The notes beneath the pieces were generated by a model, which saw only the letters and a program-made list of their open reading frames with translations, had not been told where the DNA came from and searched no databases. Shown here piece by piece: positions 8,776 through 15,671 of a DNA stretch of 30,703 nt. Position 1 is the first letter of the stretch. The number at the start of each line of letters is the position of its first letter. A program made the position numbers and the translations under genes. The DNA comes from Nanoarchaeales archaeon (lineage in GTDB: Archaea > Nanobdellota > Nanobdellia > Woesearchaeales > UBA583). The stretch spans positions 1 through 30,703 of the forward strand of contig JABSQY010000012.1 of assembly GCA_013215525.1 (NCBI GenBank). Reading direction: 5' to 3'.

Positions 8776-10098
8776 ATGGAAACAAAAAAAACCCAAACTA
8801 AAAATATTGATACTAAACTTGAAACTGTTATGAAAATATCATTAGAAGAAAAAAAGAAACTAGGTTATAAATATCATGTTACATTAATGTGTTCTGGTAA
8901 CGATACAAAGAATAAGAAATATTTAGCAGATGCTGAAGGGCTTGCAAAAGGTATTGCAAAACGTGATCATGTGCTTGTTAATGGTGCTTCAAACTTAGGT
9001 TTGATGGGAGTTACTGGTAGAGCTGCATATAAAGCAGGTGGTGAGGTGTATGGTGTTGGTTTAAATGATTATGAACCTAAGATTCATAAGTGGTTTACAA
9101 ATTGGGATGGATATAGTACATATAATTATAGAATTAAACGTTTAACAGATTTAGGTGATGTATTTATTGCTTTAGCTGGTGGTCTTGGGACTCTTCATGA
9201 GATATTAGATGTTCATATTAATCAATTTTTAGGTAAAGAGACGAGACATGTAATTATTTTATCTCCTATGGCTGAACTTTATGAAAGTGTTTGTAATAAT
9301 ATTAAAGAAGAAGGTTTATACTGGGATAAATTACCTGAATTTATACATTTAGTTAAAGATTATAAGGAAGCTTTAGTTAAATTAGATGAGATTACAAAAA
9401 ATTATGATAAGATTGGTTATGTTAATAAAACTTATTACCCTGTTATGACTTCTGATGGAATTTATAAACATCTAAAAGAAATGGATGAAAATTATGCTAT
9501 ACTTTTTTCAGGAATGAAACTTACTATTCATCCAGATGTATATCCTCCAAATAGATTTAGAAGTTCTTTAACTTTTGCTAAATATCTTACTAAAAAGTTA
9601 TGTAGTAATAAAACTGTTTTTGATATTGGGTGTGGACCTGGTAATTTGGGTATTTTAGCTGCAACACATGGAGCAAAACAAGTAATAAGTGTTGATATTA
9701 ATCCTGCAGCTGTTGCTAACACTAGGGAGAATATTAAAAATCTTAAATTAAAAAATATTGATGTAAGAGAAGGGTCTATATTTAATGCGATTGGTGATAA
9801 GAAAGCTGATTTAATTATCTTTCATCCACCATTTCATAAAGAAAAGGTAAAGGATAATCAAACAAAGTTAATGAATTGTGTTTCAACTAATGGTTATGAG
9901 GTATTAGATCTGTTTTTTGGTGATGTTGATAATTATTTAAAACCAAAGGGTAAAATCTATCTTGGGTTCTCAAATAAAGATATGTCTTCTTTAAAACATT
10001 TAGAAGTTTTGATGAAAAAATATAAAGTTAAGATGATTACACATGAATTTAAGGGAAGTAAAGCTGATTATCGTTTATATGAAATTACTAGAAAATAA
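8776..10098 (+). CDS. LOG-family phosphoribohydrolase fused to a class I methyltransferase
   Basis: The 440-residue protein joins two domains. Residues about 30-215 match the LOG/TIGR00730 Rossmann family (known members hydrolyse nucleoside 5'-monophosphates to base plus ribose 5-phosphate). The VNGASNLGLMGVTGRAA region and the signature GGLGTLHE (135-142, family GGxGTxxE with catalytic Glu142) are present. Residues about 250-440 are a SAM-dependent methyltransferase of the MTS/PrmC-like type. Motif I is DIGCGPGN (283-290), a VDIN acidic-loop motif follows, and motif IV is HPPF (350-353), where relatives usually have NPPF/Y. Typical LOG proteins are about 180-220 residues without the second domain. 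The neighbours are a Janus-like protein, a nucleobase permease and tandem-Lrp regulators, which suggests nucleotide/base metabolism. The METKKTQTK start is shared with the next gene's start. The substrate of either domain is not deducible. Confidence 0.8.
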   Translation: METKKTQTKNIDTKLETVMKISLEEKKKLGYKYHVTLMCSGNDTKNKKYLADAEGLAKGIAKRDHVLVNGASNLGLMGVTGRAAYKAGGEVYGVGLNDYEPKIHKWFTNWDGYSTYNYRIKRLTDLGDVFIALAGGLGTLHEILDVHINQFLGKETRHVIILSPMAELYESVCNNIKEEGLYWDKLPEFIHLVKDYKEALVKLDEITKNYDKIGYVNKTYYPVMTSDGIYKHLKEMDENYAILFSGMKLTIHPDVYPPNRFRSSLTFAKYLTKKLCSNKTVFDIGCGPGNLGILAATHGAKQVISVDINPAAVANTRENIKNLKLKNIDVREGSIFNAIGDKKADLIIFHPPFHKEKVKDNQTKLMNCVSTNGYEVLDLFFGDVDNYLKPKGKIYLGFSNKDMSSLKHLEVLMKKYKVKMITHEFKGSKADYRLYEITRK

Positions 10099-10231
10099 AT
10101 ATTAATTCTTTAATATTTTTTATTATTATTATTTTGAGTTTTTAAGGTTTATATTCTACATTTTATAATTTAATTGTACTTTAAAGTTTATATTAATTCT
10201 TGTTTTTCTTATTGATTAATATATAAATTAT
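10099..10231. other. AT-rich spacer without gene
   Basis: No coding frame is supported. T-rich tracts at about 10117-10141 follow the LOG-methyltransferase stop and could terminate its mRNA. The duplicated promoter segment begins at 10232. Confidence 0.3.
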
Positions 10232-10319
10232 AACTTTGTATATTATTTGTTGTATTTATATACATTTCGATGAAATTTGAGCATTTAGGTTTTATATATG
10301 TTTAGTTACTACTATAAGT
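10232..10319 (+). promoter_or_regulatory. Promoter and putative operator of the PHPT1-like gene (duplicated copy B)
   Basis: This is the same length as copy A (88 bases) and about 81% identical by eye. The inverted repeat is TGTATA (10237-10242) and TATACA (10259-10264), with the same 22-base half-site spacing, followed by TATACATTTCGAT. The TATA box TTTATATA (10291-10298) lies about 26 bases before the ATG at 10320, so the mRNA is probably leaderless. Conservation extends into the coding start (TACTACTATA.GT then ATGGAAACAAAA), so the duplication carried promoter plus start codon region. Co-regulation with the LOG fusion gene is the natural inference. Confidence 0.55.
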
Positions 10320-10907
10320 ATGGAAACAAAACAAAACCAACTTGAAAGTATTCTGGAGAAGATCTCAATTGTGAGAAATAATAGAAATAACGCTGGGAAA
10401 TTAGAACTTATATCTGAACTTTCTAAAAATTTGACATATGGAAAAGTTAATCTTGATGATTTGGGTATGGGGAAACTTGTAATGTATATAAATAATGGTG
10501 AGATAAATTTAGCAACTGGAAATAGTGTTACTGATTATGTTTTATCGGAAAATAATATTCCTACAACTACTAGTACATTATCTGATATGGATGCAAAATT
10601 AACTCAAATTAATAAACTTACAGACGTGGTGGGATATCATGCTCATATTAATGTCTCTGAAAGTTCTAGGATGCTTGGAGGTGGTGCTTATATAAATTTA
10701 AGAGACAATAAAGTATTTGTTGGTTTATGTAGTGGTGATTATTTACATATGGATCAGGAATTATTAAAAAATTTATTGGCTGAAAATAATATTGAATTAA
10801 TTACTAATGAAACTGCTAAGTTTTCTGATGAGACTATGGATGACTCTCTTTATCGTGGTATTTTTACTGGAATGGGAAGACAACTTAAAATTAATTATGG
10901 TCTATAA
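10320..10907 (+). CDS. Putative Janus/Ocnus (PHPT1-like) phosphohistidine-phosphatase-fold protein
   Basis: This 195-residue protein has an N-terminal helical part (about 1-100) and a C-terminal domain with the signature order of the Janus/Ocnus/PHPT1 family. That order is YHAHI (106-110, compare YHADI with the catalytic His53 of human PHPT1), then MLGGGAYI (118-125, compare CLGGGRI), then KVFVGLCSGDYLHMD (compare IHVYGYSMAYGPAQH). Known members remove phosphate from phosphohistidine or share only the fold. Here His107 would be the catalytic candidate. The N-terminal extension is not part of the family's usual 120-residue length. It shares a duplicated promoter and the METK start with the LOG fusion gene and is convergent with the second regulator. 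The family assignment rests on motif order alone and should be treated as tentative. Confidence 0.5.
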   Translation: METKQNQLESILEKISIVRNNRNNAGKLELISELSKNLTYGKVNLDDLGMGKLVMYINNGEINLATGNSVTDYVLSENNIPTTTSTLSDMDAKLTQINKLTDVVGYHAHINVSESSRMLGGGAYINLRDNKVFVGLCSGDYLHMDQELLKNLLAENNIELITNETAKFSDETMDDSLYRGIFTGMGRQLKINYGL

Positions 10908-10953
10908 AATAGTTAAATAATTATTTTATTTATTTTATTTTTTCTAATTGTTT

Positions 10954-11979
10954 TTATTTCACACTTTCAAGTAATTCTTTATATATTCCTCTTGTGAATT
11001 GTTTCCAACTTAGAACTTCACCCATTATTGATAGTTCTGTTGAGATAATATATTCTCCAATTTCTTTTTTAATATGATTAATTGTATCATTTAATTCTTT
11101 TGGAGATTTCGCATTTAGATATATTAATAAGTTATATTCTCCTTCAAAGACTGCGGCGTAAAAGATATTGTTTAGTTCTTGGAATGGTTTTTGTAAGGCA
11201 TTGTGTGGTGATTGCGTTTTTAGTTTTATCATTAATGTATATGTAATATAATCAAATTTTGTTGTATCAATATTTATTCCAAAATGAGTTATTACTTTAT
11301 TTTCTATTAAGTTTAATATTTTATCTTTTACTGTTCTTCTGTCTATGTTTAATTTGTCTGCAATTGTGATTAGTGATTCTTGTGGGTTGTCTGATAGTAT
11401 GTTTAATATTTCAATTTCAGTTTTAGATATTTTATATTCTTTATATTCTTCTAAATTTGGATAACTTTTATTCGTTAATTCTTTTGAGAATGAGTAGTTA
11501 CTTTTTTTTTCAATTTTTGTATCGATGTCAATTTCTGGATTTATTGAATTAAATTCTAGTTCGTATATTCTTGTAAGTGTTGAGTAGCTTTGTACCTCGT
11601 GATTACACAATTCAAATAGTTCATCTTTTATTTTATTTAGTTCGTGAGGTGATTTGATTTGTACTATTAGTTGTAGTTCGTATTTTCCAATAAATGTGTT
11701 TGCCCAAAGAATTTTATCATGTTTTTTAATTTTTTCAATTATTTCTTCTTTGTTTGTAATGTTTGATTTTAGTTGTATTAGTATTTGATAATTTATGTAA
11801 CCTAGCACTCTTGTGTCAAAGAATAGTAAAGCTTGCGTATATATGTTTTGATTTTTCAAATTATTAATTCTATATTTTATTGTATCTTTTGACAAATTTA
11901 GTGATTTTGCTATGTCGTTGTCTGGTATTCTACAATTTTGAGATAATATATTCAATATTTTCTTATCAATTTTATCCAT
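10954..11979 (-). CDS. Double-headed Lrp/AsnC-family transcription regulator, paralog 2
   Basis: The 341-residue protein is collinear and highly similar to the regulator at 7596-8621: the same MDKIDKKILNILSQNCRIPDN start, two AsnC-type HTHs (about 1-60 and 183-240) and two RAM-like domains. Differences concentrate in the recognition helix of HTH2 (NIDRRTVKD against NVNRKTVKD) and in the ligand domains, so DNA site or ligand may have diverged. An upstream in-frame ATG at 11997 would add six residues. I chose 11979 because it matches the paralog's start and because a TATA box (AATATATATAAAT on the minus strand, near 12005) is about 26 bases upstream of it. It is divergent from the NCS1 permease gene and its stop faces the PHPT1-like gene. 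Confidence 0.85.
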   Translation of the reverse strand: MDKIDKKILNILSQNCRIPDNDIAKSLNLSKDTIKYRINNLKNQNIYTQALLFFDTRVLGYINYQILIQLKSNITNKEEIIEKIKKHDKILWANTFIGKYELQLIVQIKSPHELNKIKDELFELCNHEVQSYSTLTRIYELEFNSINPEIDIDTKIEKKSNYSFSKELTNKSYPNLEEYKEYKISKTEIEILNILSDNPQESLITIADKLNIDRRTVKDKILNLIENKVITHFGINIDTTKFDYITYTLMIKLKTQSPHNALQKPFQELNNIFYAAVFEGEYNLLIYLNAKSPKELNDTINHIKKEIGEYIISTELSIMGEVLSWKQFTRGIYKELLESVK

Positions 11980-11999
11980 ATATGTAACTATGTACATTT

Positions 12000-12079
12000 A
12001 TTTATATATATTTGTACGTTTATCTGAGTTTTGATGTTTTTGATTTTATATACATTTTATTGTAACTATTAGTTATCAA
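12000..12079. promoter_or_regulatory. Divergent promoter region, regulator 2 / NCS1 permease
   Basis: The minus-strand TATA (12000-12012) serves the regulator. A plus-strand TATA, TTTTATATAC (12044-12053), lies about 26-31 bases before the permease ATG at 12080. Only about 100 bases separate the two starts, so one bound regulator could control both. The 22-base-spaced inverted repeat of the duplicated promoters is not seen here; isolated TGTAC/GTACA words near 11990-12017 are possible half-sites. Confidence 0.45.
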
Positions 12080-13309
12080 ATGGAAAAAAATAAATTATTA
12101 GAAAAAGAAAATAGATTTCATGATGTAATTTCTACTTCACAAAAGAAACCGTGGTACTTGTTACTTGGTGTTTGGTTAGGTTTTATTATTGTAGTTGGGA
12201 CAATGGCAGCAGGTGGTTCTTTGTCAACAATGGTTAATTTTAAAGATTTATTTATTCTAACTTTACTTGCAAATTTAATTCTTGGGGGTGTTGCAGGGAT
12301 TTTTGGATATATTGGAGCAAAGTCTGGGAGAAGTTTTGCAAGTTTTGTAAATTTAATATTTCCTGGTACTTCTTCAAAGGTTGTATCTTTTTATGTCCCG
12401 TTGATTTTAGTATTTTGGTTTTCAGTTTTATCTTCAATTTTGGGGCAATATTTAGTTGGTTTTTTTGGATTTTCTGATGTGTGGATTATGCCGATTTCGA
12501 TTGTGTTGTGTTTTGTTTTAAGTATTACATCTTATTTTGGAATTACTGCTTTAGGATATTTGAGTATTGTTGCTGTGCCGTTCATTATGGGATTAATTGG
12601 ATACTCAGTTATGAACTTTGTTTTACCTACATTTACAATGACTTCACAACTTGGAAATTTTACTATGGTGAATACAGTTTTAGGGATTATTGTAAGTACT
12701 TGGATTATGGGTGCAACTATTAACATTTTAGATATTACTCGTTATGCAAAGACTCCAATGATTGGTGGGTTGATTGCATTTTTTGGAATTGTTTTAGGGA
12801 ATTCTTTTAATATTTTAATTGGAGCGTGGGCTGCACTTGTAGGTGGAACTTCGGATCCTGCACAATTGTTGATTGGTTTAGGTTTACCGTTTTTTGGATT
12901 TTTATTAGTGATTTTAAATATCTGGACAACTAATGATAATAATATGTATTCATCTTCTGTTGGGATGGCGAATGTTTTATCAATTTCAAGAAAGAAGTCA
13001 GTTTTATTTCTTTCATTTTTTGCTGTGTTGTTTGTAGTGTTTGGAGTTTCAGGTATTAATAATATTATGCAAGCAATTTTGGTTATGGGTAGTACTGCTC
13101 CAGCTTTAGGTGCTGTTGTGTTGTCTGGTTATTTGTTAATGAATAAATTTGAAAATTTTAAATTCAATTCTTTGTTTGGTTGGGTAGCATGGATTATAGC
13201 ATCTGGTGTTGGAATTTACTTTGAAGGTTTAGTTGGAATTGTTGTAGCGTTTGTACTATCACTTGCGATTCATTATAGTTTGAGTAGTTATTTTGTTGAG
13301 GTTGTTTAG
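12080..13309 (+). CDS. NCS1-family nucleobase permease (cytosine permease CodB-like)
   Basis: The 409-residue protein has about twelve hydrophobic membrane segments and the NCS1 layout. A short polar N-terminus is followed by KKPWYLLLGVWLGFIIVVGTM in TM1, the region that in family members lines the substrate site. There is a glycine-rich TM2-loop (GGVAGIFGYIGAKSGRSFASFV), and the CodB-type signature WTTNDNNMYSSSVGMANV sits in TM8. Known NCS1 members import cytosine, purines, allantoin or hydantoins with Na+ or H+. The length fits CodB (about 420 residues). It is divergent from the second tandem-Lrp regulator and is followed after one base by the 14-residue-repeat gene, so the two form an operon. 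Base import would fit a LOG enzyme that releases or recycles nucleobases nearby. The exact substrate cannot be read from sequence. Confidence 0.85.
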   Translation: MEKNKLLEKENRFHDVISTSQKKPWYLLLGVWLGFIIVVGTMAAGGSLSTMVNFKDLFILTLLANLILGGVAGIFGYIGAKSGRSFASFVNLIFPGTSSKVVSFYVPLILVFWFSVLSSILGQYLVGFFGFSDVWIMPISIVLCFVLSITSYFGITALGYLSIVAVPFIMGLIGYSVMNFVLPTFTMTSQLGNFTMVNTVLGIIVSTWIMGATINILDITRYAKTPMIGGLIAFFGIVLGNSFNILIGAWAALVGGTSDPAQLLIGLGLPFFGFLLVILNIWTTNDNNMYSSSVGMANVLSISRKKSVLFLSFFAVLFVVFGVSGINNIMQAILVMGSTAPALGAVVLSGYLLMNKFENFKFNSLFGWVAWIIASGVGIYFEGLVGIVVAFVLSLAIHYSLSSYFVEVV

Positions 13310-13310
13310 G

Positions 13311-14069
13311 ATGAGTTTAAAAAAAAGTAAAAATAAACGTATAGGGAAACTTTTGGAATTAGGATCTAAAACTAGTTGTGATGGTCTTTTAAGGATACTT
13401 AATAATAAAAATAATTTCATTAAATTTTTAACTTCGCTAGGACGTGGTATATTATTTAATTTTGGGAAATTTGGTGGATTTGGAGCAAAGAAACTTGATA
13501 AAACTAAACAATCTCAAGGAATTTTAGCAGATTATATTTTTGAATCATGTGGTGATTATGGAAAATATGCAATCAAAATTGAAAATTCTTATGATGACTC
13601 TGGTATTTACACAGTTGAAATTGAAAATTCATATAATGGGTCAGGTGGGTATGCGAAACATATAACAAATTCATATAATTATTCGGGAATGTTTTCAGAT
13701 TTTATTCATTGTTCTGATGATTCTTCTGGTATGATGGCAAAATTTATTGAGGAATCGCGAGGATGGTCTGGACGTGTTACAACTTTTATTGGGGAGTCAT
13801 ATCGTAGATCTGGATTCAATGCAAAATATATTGAAAAAGCAAATGAATATTCTGGTTCTCTTGCGGATTTTATTAAGGAATCATTTGATGTGTCTGGTTG
13901 TGAGGCATTGTTTATTGAGAATTCATATAATAACTCTGGTTTTGGTGCAAAAGAAATATGGATGGCGCGTGGTGTGTCTGGAGAAGGAGCGATATTAATT
14001 CATAATAAATATCAATTAAATGAACTAAATAAACTATGTACTAACTCATCTCATTTACTTGAGAATTGA
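13311..14069 (+). CDS. Protein of twelve tandem 14-residue repeats (predicted beta-solenoid)
   Basis: The 252-residue protein begins with a basic region (MSLKKSKNKR) and a mixed N-terminal part (about 1-68). It is followed by twelve uninterrupted 14-residue units (about 69-236) and a short tail. The unit consensus is S-G-x-x-A-x-x-I-x-x-S-Y-x-x, for example SGCEALFIENSYNN and SGSLADFIKESFDV; the first two units start QG and YG. Regular Gly, small residue and Ile spacing suggests a right-handed beta-solenoid with one short coil half per unit. No signal peptide or membrane segment is seen, so it is probably cytosolic. I chose the ATG at 13311, one base after the permease stop, over the in-frame ATG at 13293 that would overlap the permease by 17 bases. 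The function is unknown. Co-transcription with the permease suggests a scaffold or regulator for it, but this is speculative. Confidence 0.75.
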   Translation: MSLKKSKNKRIGKLLELGSKTSCDGLLRILNNKNNFIKFLTSLGRGILFNFGKFGGFGAKKLDKTKQSQGILADYIFESCGDYGKYAIKIENSYDDSGIYTVEIENSYNGSGGYAKHITNSYNYSGMFSDFIHCSDDSSGMMAKFIEESRGWSGRVTTFIGESYRRSGFNAKYIEKANEYSGSLADFIKESFDVSGCEALFIENSYNNSGFGAKEIWMARGVSGEGAILIHNKYQLNELNKLCTNSSHLLEN

Positions 14070-14195
14070 TTTATTCGATAAACTTTATAAACTTAGAATT
14101 ATTTTTTTTATTATCAAACTATGTTTATTGATATCATTTTACTGTGATATTAATTTAGGATGATGCTTGTAGCGATGCAAGTTTATACCCGAAAA

Positions 14196-14624
14196 ATGGC
14201 AAGAACACATGCAAGAGTTGCAGGAAAGTCCGGTTCAACAAGACCTGTTGACGCGGATTTATCCTTTGTAACTATTAAAGAGAAAGAAGTTGTGAAAATC
14301 ATTTTAGAAATGGCTAAAAATGATATTAAACCATCAATTATTGGTTTAACTTTAAGAGATCAACACGGATTACCTTCAGTGAAAGCTTTATGTGGGAAAT
14401 CAATTACAGCAATTTTAGCTGAAAATGATATGACTGCAAAAATGCCTGAAGATTTATTTTTATTAACTGTAAAGGCTGATAAAGTAAAGAAACACTTAGG
14501 AAATAATAAGAGAGATACTCACAATACGAGAGGATTTAACTTAATTACAGCTAAGATTAGAAGACTTGCTAAGTACTATAAAAATACTGGTAAAATTGAG
14601 TCAGGGTGGAATTATAAATAAAAA
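14196..14624 (+). CDS. rps15: 30S ribosomal protein S15 (uS15)
   Basis: The protein beginning MARTHARVAGKSGSTRP is the archaeal/eukaryotic form of uS15, with the N-terminal extension absent from bacterial S15. It has the conserved IGLTLRDQHGLPSVKALCGKSI segment and the C-terminal LITAKIRRLAKYYKNTGKI rRNA-binding helix. It binds 16S rRNA in the platform of the small subunit. An in-frame ATG at 14160 would add 12 residues (MMLVAMQ...) not found in the family. I chose 14196 because MARxHA is the standard start and the context GAAAAATGGC matches other starts here. Its TAA ends at 14621, two bases before rps3ae, so the two ribosomal genes form an operon (listed end is the last base before that ATG). 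Confidence 0.93.
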
Positions 14625-15199
14625 TGGCAAAAATTGCAATTAAATCCAAAGTAAAGAAAGTAAAGAGAAAGTTTCCAGTTGAAATCGTTGCTCCTGAATT
14701 TTTAAATTCAAAGAAAATCGGTTCATCAATGGTTACAGATTTAAATAAATTAGTTGGTAAAACAACAAAATTATCTATGATGTACATTACTGGCTCAGTT
14801 AAAAATCAAAATGTTAGATTAACTTTTAAGATTACTGAAGTTGCGTCTGGTTTAGCTAAGACTCAATTATCAAACTATCAACAAATTCCATATTATTTAG
14901 GAAGACATATTAAAACTACAACTAACTTAGTTGAAGATTCATTTGTTGTTACTTCAAAAGATGGTTTAAATGTTAGAATTAAACCTTTTATTGTTACAAA
15001 GCAAGCTGCATCTGGTTTAGTTAAATCAGTTATTAGAAACCAAACTAAAAAAATTATTGCTGAAGAATTAGCTAATAAAACATACGATCAATTTATGAAC
15101 GAAGTTATTGGTGGAAAAATCCAAGTTGGATTTAGAAATACTTTGAAGGCTATTTTACCTTTAAAGGCTTTTGAGTTTAAGAAAATTACATTAGAATAA
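14624..15199 (+). CDS. rps3ae: 30S ribosomal protein S3Ae (eS1)
   Basis: The 191-residue protein matches archaeal eS1/S3Ae. It has a basic start (MAKIAIKSKVKKVKRKFPVEIVAPEFLNSKKIG), the internal YYLGRHIKTTTNLVEDSFVVTSKDG segment, and GLVKSVIRNQTKKIIAEEL near the C-terminus. It is a small-subunit protein found in archaea and eukaryotes but not bacteria and sits near the mRNA exit site. Length is typical for archaea. It follows rps15 with only two bases between stop and start. A hairpin-forming repeat (15258-15282) lies downstream and may mark the end of this operon. Confidence 0.93.
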   Translation: MAKIAIKSKVKKVKRKFPVEIVAPEFLNSKKIGSSMVTDLNKLVGKTTKLSMMYITGSVKNQNVRLTFKITEVASGLAKTQLSNYQQIPYYLGRHIKTTTNLVEDSFVVTSKDGLNVRIKPFIVTKQAASGLVKSVIRNQTKKIIAEELANKTYDQFMNEVIGGKIQVGFRNTLKAILPLKAFEFKKITLE

Positions 15200-15257
15200 A
15201 TATTCTCTTGTTTTTTGTAATTATTTAATAATTTAATTGTTACAGTAAACAATGAAT

Positions 15258-15282
15258 TTAATTTGAAATAAATTCAAATTAA
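15258..15282 (+). terminator. Hairpin downstream of rps3ae
   Basis: Ten-base perfect complementary arms (15258-15267 TTAATTTGAA and 15273-15282 TTCAAATTAA) enclose a five-base loop about 60 bases past the S3Ae stop. No strong U-tract follows, so it may be a 3'-end structure rather than an intrinsic terminator. Confidence 0.35.
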
Positions 15283-15337
15283 CTTTATCGTTTGGCGTAT
15301 AGTTACTCACATTTTAAATATTTTAATTTGTGTGCCA

Positions 15338-15390
15338 CTATAAATTATTACAAATTCTTTTATAGTCATTTTTGTGACTATATAATATAC
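15338..15390 (+). promoter_or_regulatory. rpoL promoter and leader hairpin
   Basis: A TATA box ACTATAAATT (15338-15347) predicts initiation near 15368. Perfect 8-base arms TATAGTCA (15361-15368) and TGACTATA (15375-15382) with a six-base loop overlap the predicted start point. A second TATA-like run (15379-15390) lies only about 20 bases before the ATG. The repeat could be an operator over the initiation site or a leader hairpin. Confidence 0.4.
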
Positions 15391-15400
15391 AAATTAAAAA

Positions 15401-15658
15401 ATGGAAATTATTGAACAAACTATTGAAGGTACAGATTTAAAGATTGTAGTTGATTCTAATGAAGAGTCTTTATTTTCTTTATTAAAAGCATACATGGAGC
15501 CTATGGCTGATGTTGAAGTAGTGGGACATTATAAACCTCATCATTTAGTTGATAAAACTGAATTTTTTTTAAAAGTTAAAAAAGGAGATGCTTTAAAAGT
15601 TTTCAAGAAAGCTTTAGCAACTATTAAAAAGGACTTAGCCTCCAAAAAGGTTAAATAA
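15401..15658 (+). CDS. rpoL: DNA-directed RNA polymerase subunit L (Rpb11-like)
   Basis: The 85-residue protein fits archaeal RpoL (Rpb11/AC19 family, alpha-like N-terminal dimerisation fold). It has a beta strand with an acidic start (IEGTDLKIVVDSNEESLFSLLKAYM), then VEVVGHYKPHHLVDKTEFFLKVKKGDALKVFKKALATIKKDL. The motif order 'HPLV..PEF/YLRVK.G..AL..A' is characteristic; here it reads HHLVDKTEFFLKVKKGDALKVFKKAL. RpoL pairs with RpoD to nucleate polymerase assembly. No rpoD is seen in this window. The usual D..ESxTLLNLL motif is modified (EESLFSLLKAY), as is common in reduced archaeal genomes. It is followed after 13 bases by a small conserved-looking gene, likely co-transcribed. Confidence 0.8.
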   Translation: MEIIEQTIEGTDLKIVVDSNEESLFSLLKAYMEPMADVEVVGHYKPHHLVDKTEFFLKVKKGDALKVFKKALATIKKDLASKKVK

Positions 15659-15671
15659 TTTTATTTTTTAA

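Noticed and set aside
8776..10098. LOG and methyltransferase as two separate genes joined by error
   Set aside because: The frame is uninterrupted, the inter-domain region (about 215-250) codes normally, and no stop or start signals are seen there; kept as a fusion, with this caveat in the findings.
11980..11997. Longer start (MYIVTY) of the second tandem-Lrp regulator
   Set aside because: The paralog starts at MDKIDKK, and the TATA-to-start distance fits leaderless initiation at 11979.
12252..12726. Minus- and plus-strand frames inside the NCS1 permease gene
   Set aside because: They are antisense or shifted shadows of a T-rich membrane-protein gene, with low-complexity translations and no start signals.
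13533..14036. CRISPR-like DNA repeats
   Set aside because: The 42-base periodicity comes from protein repeats in frame; the DNA units are diverged and have no constant repeat/spacer structure.
14160..14195. Upstream ATG for rps15
   Set aside because: It would add 12 residues not found in archaeal uS15, whose N-terminus is MARxHA; 14196 has the common AAAATGG context.
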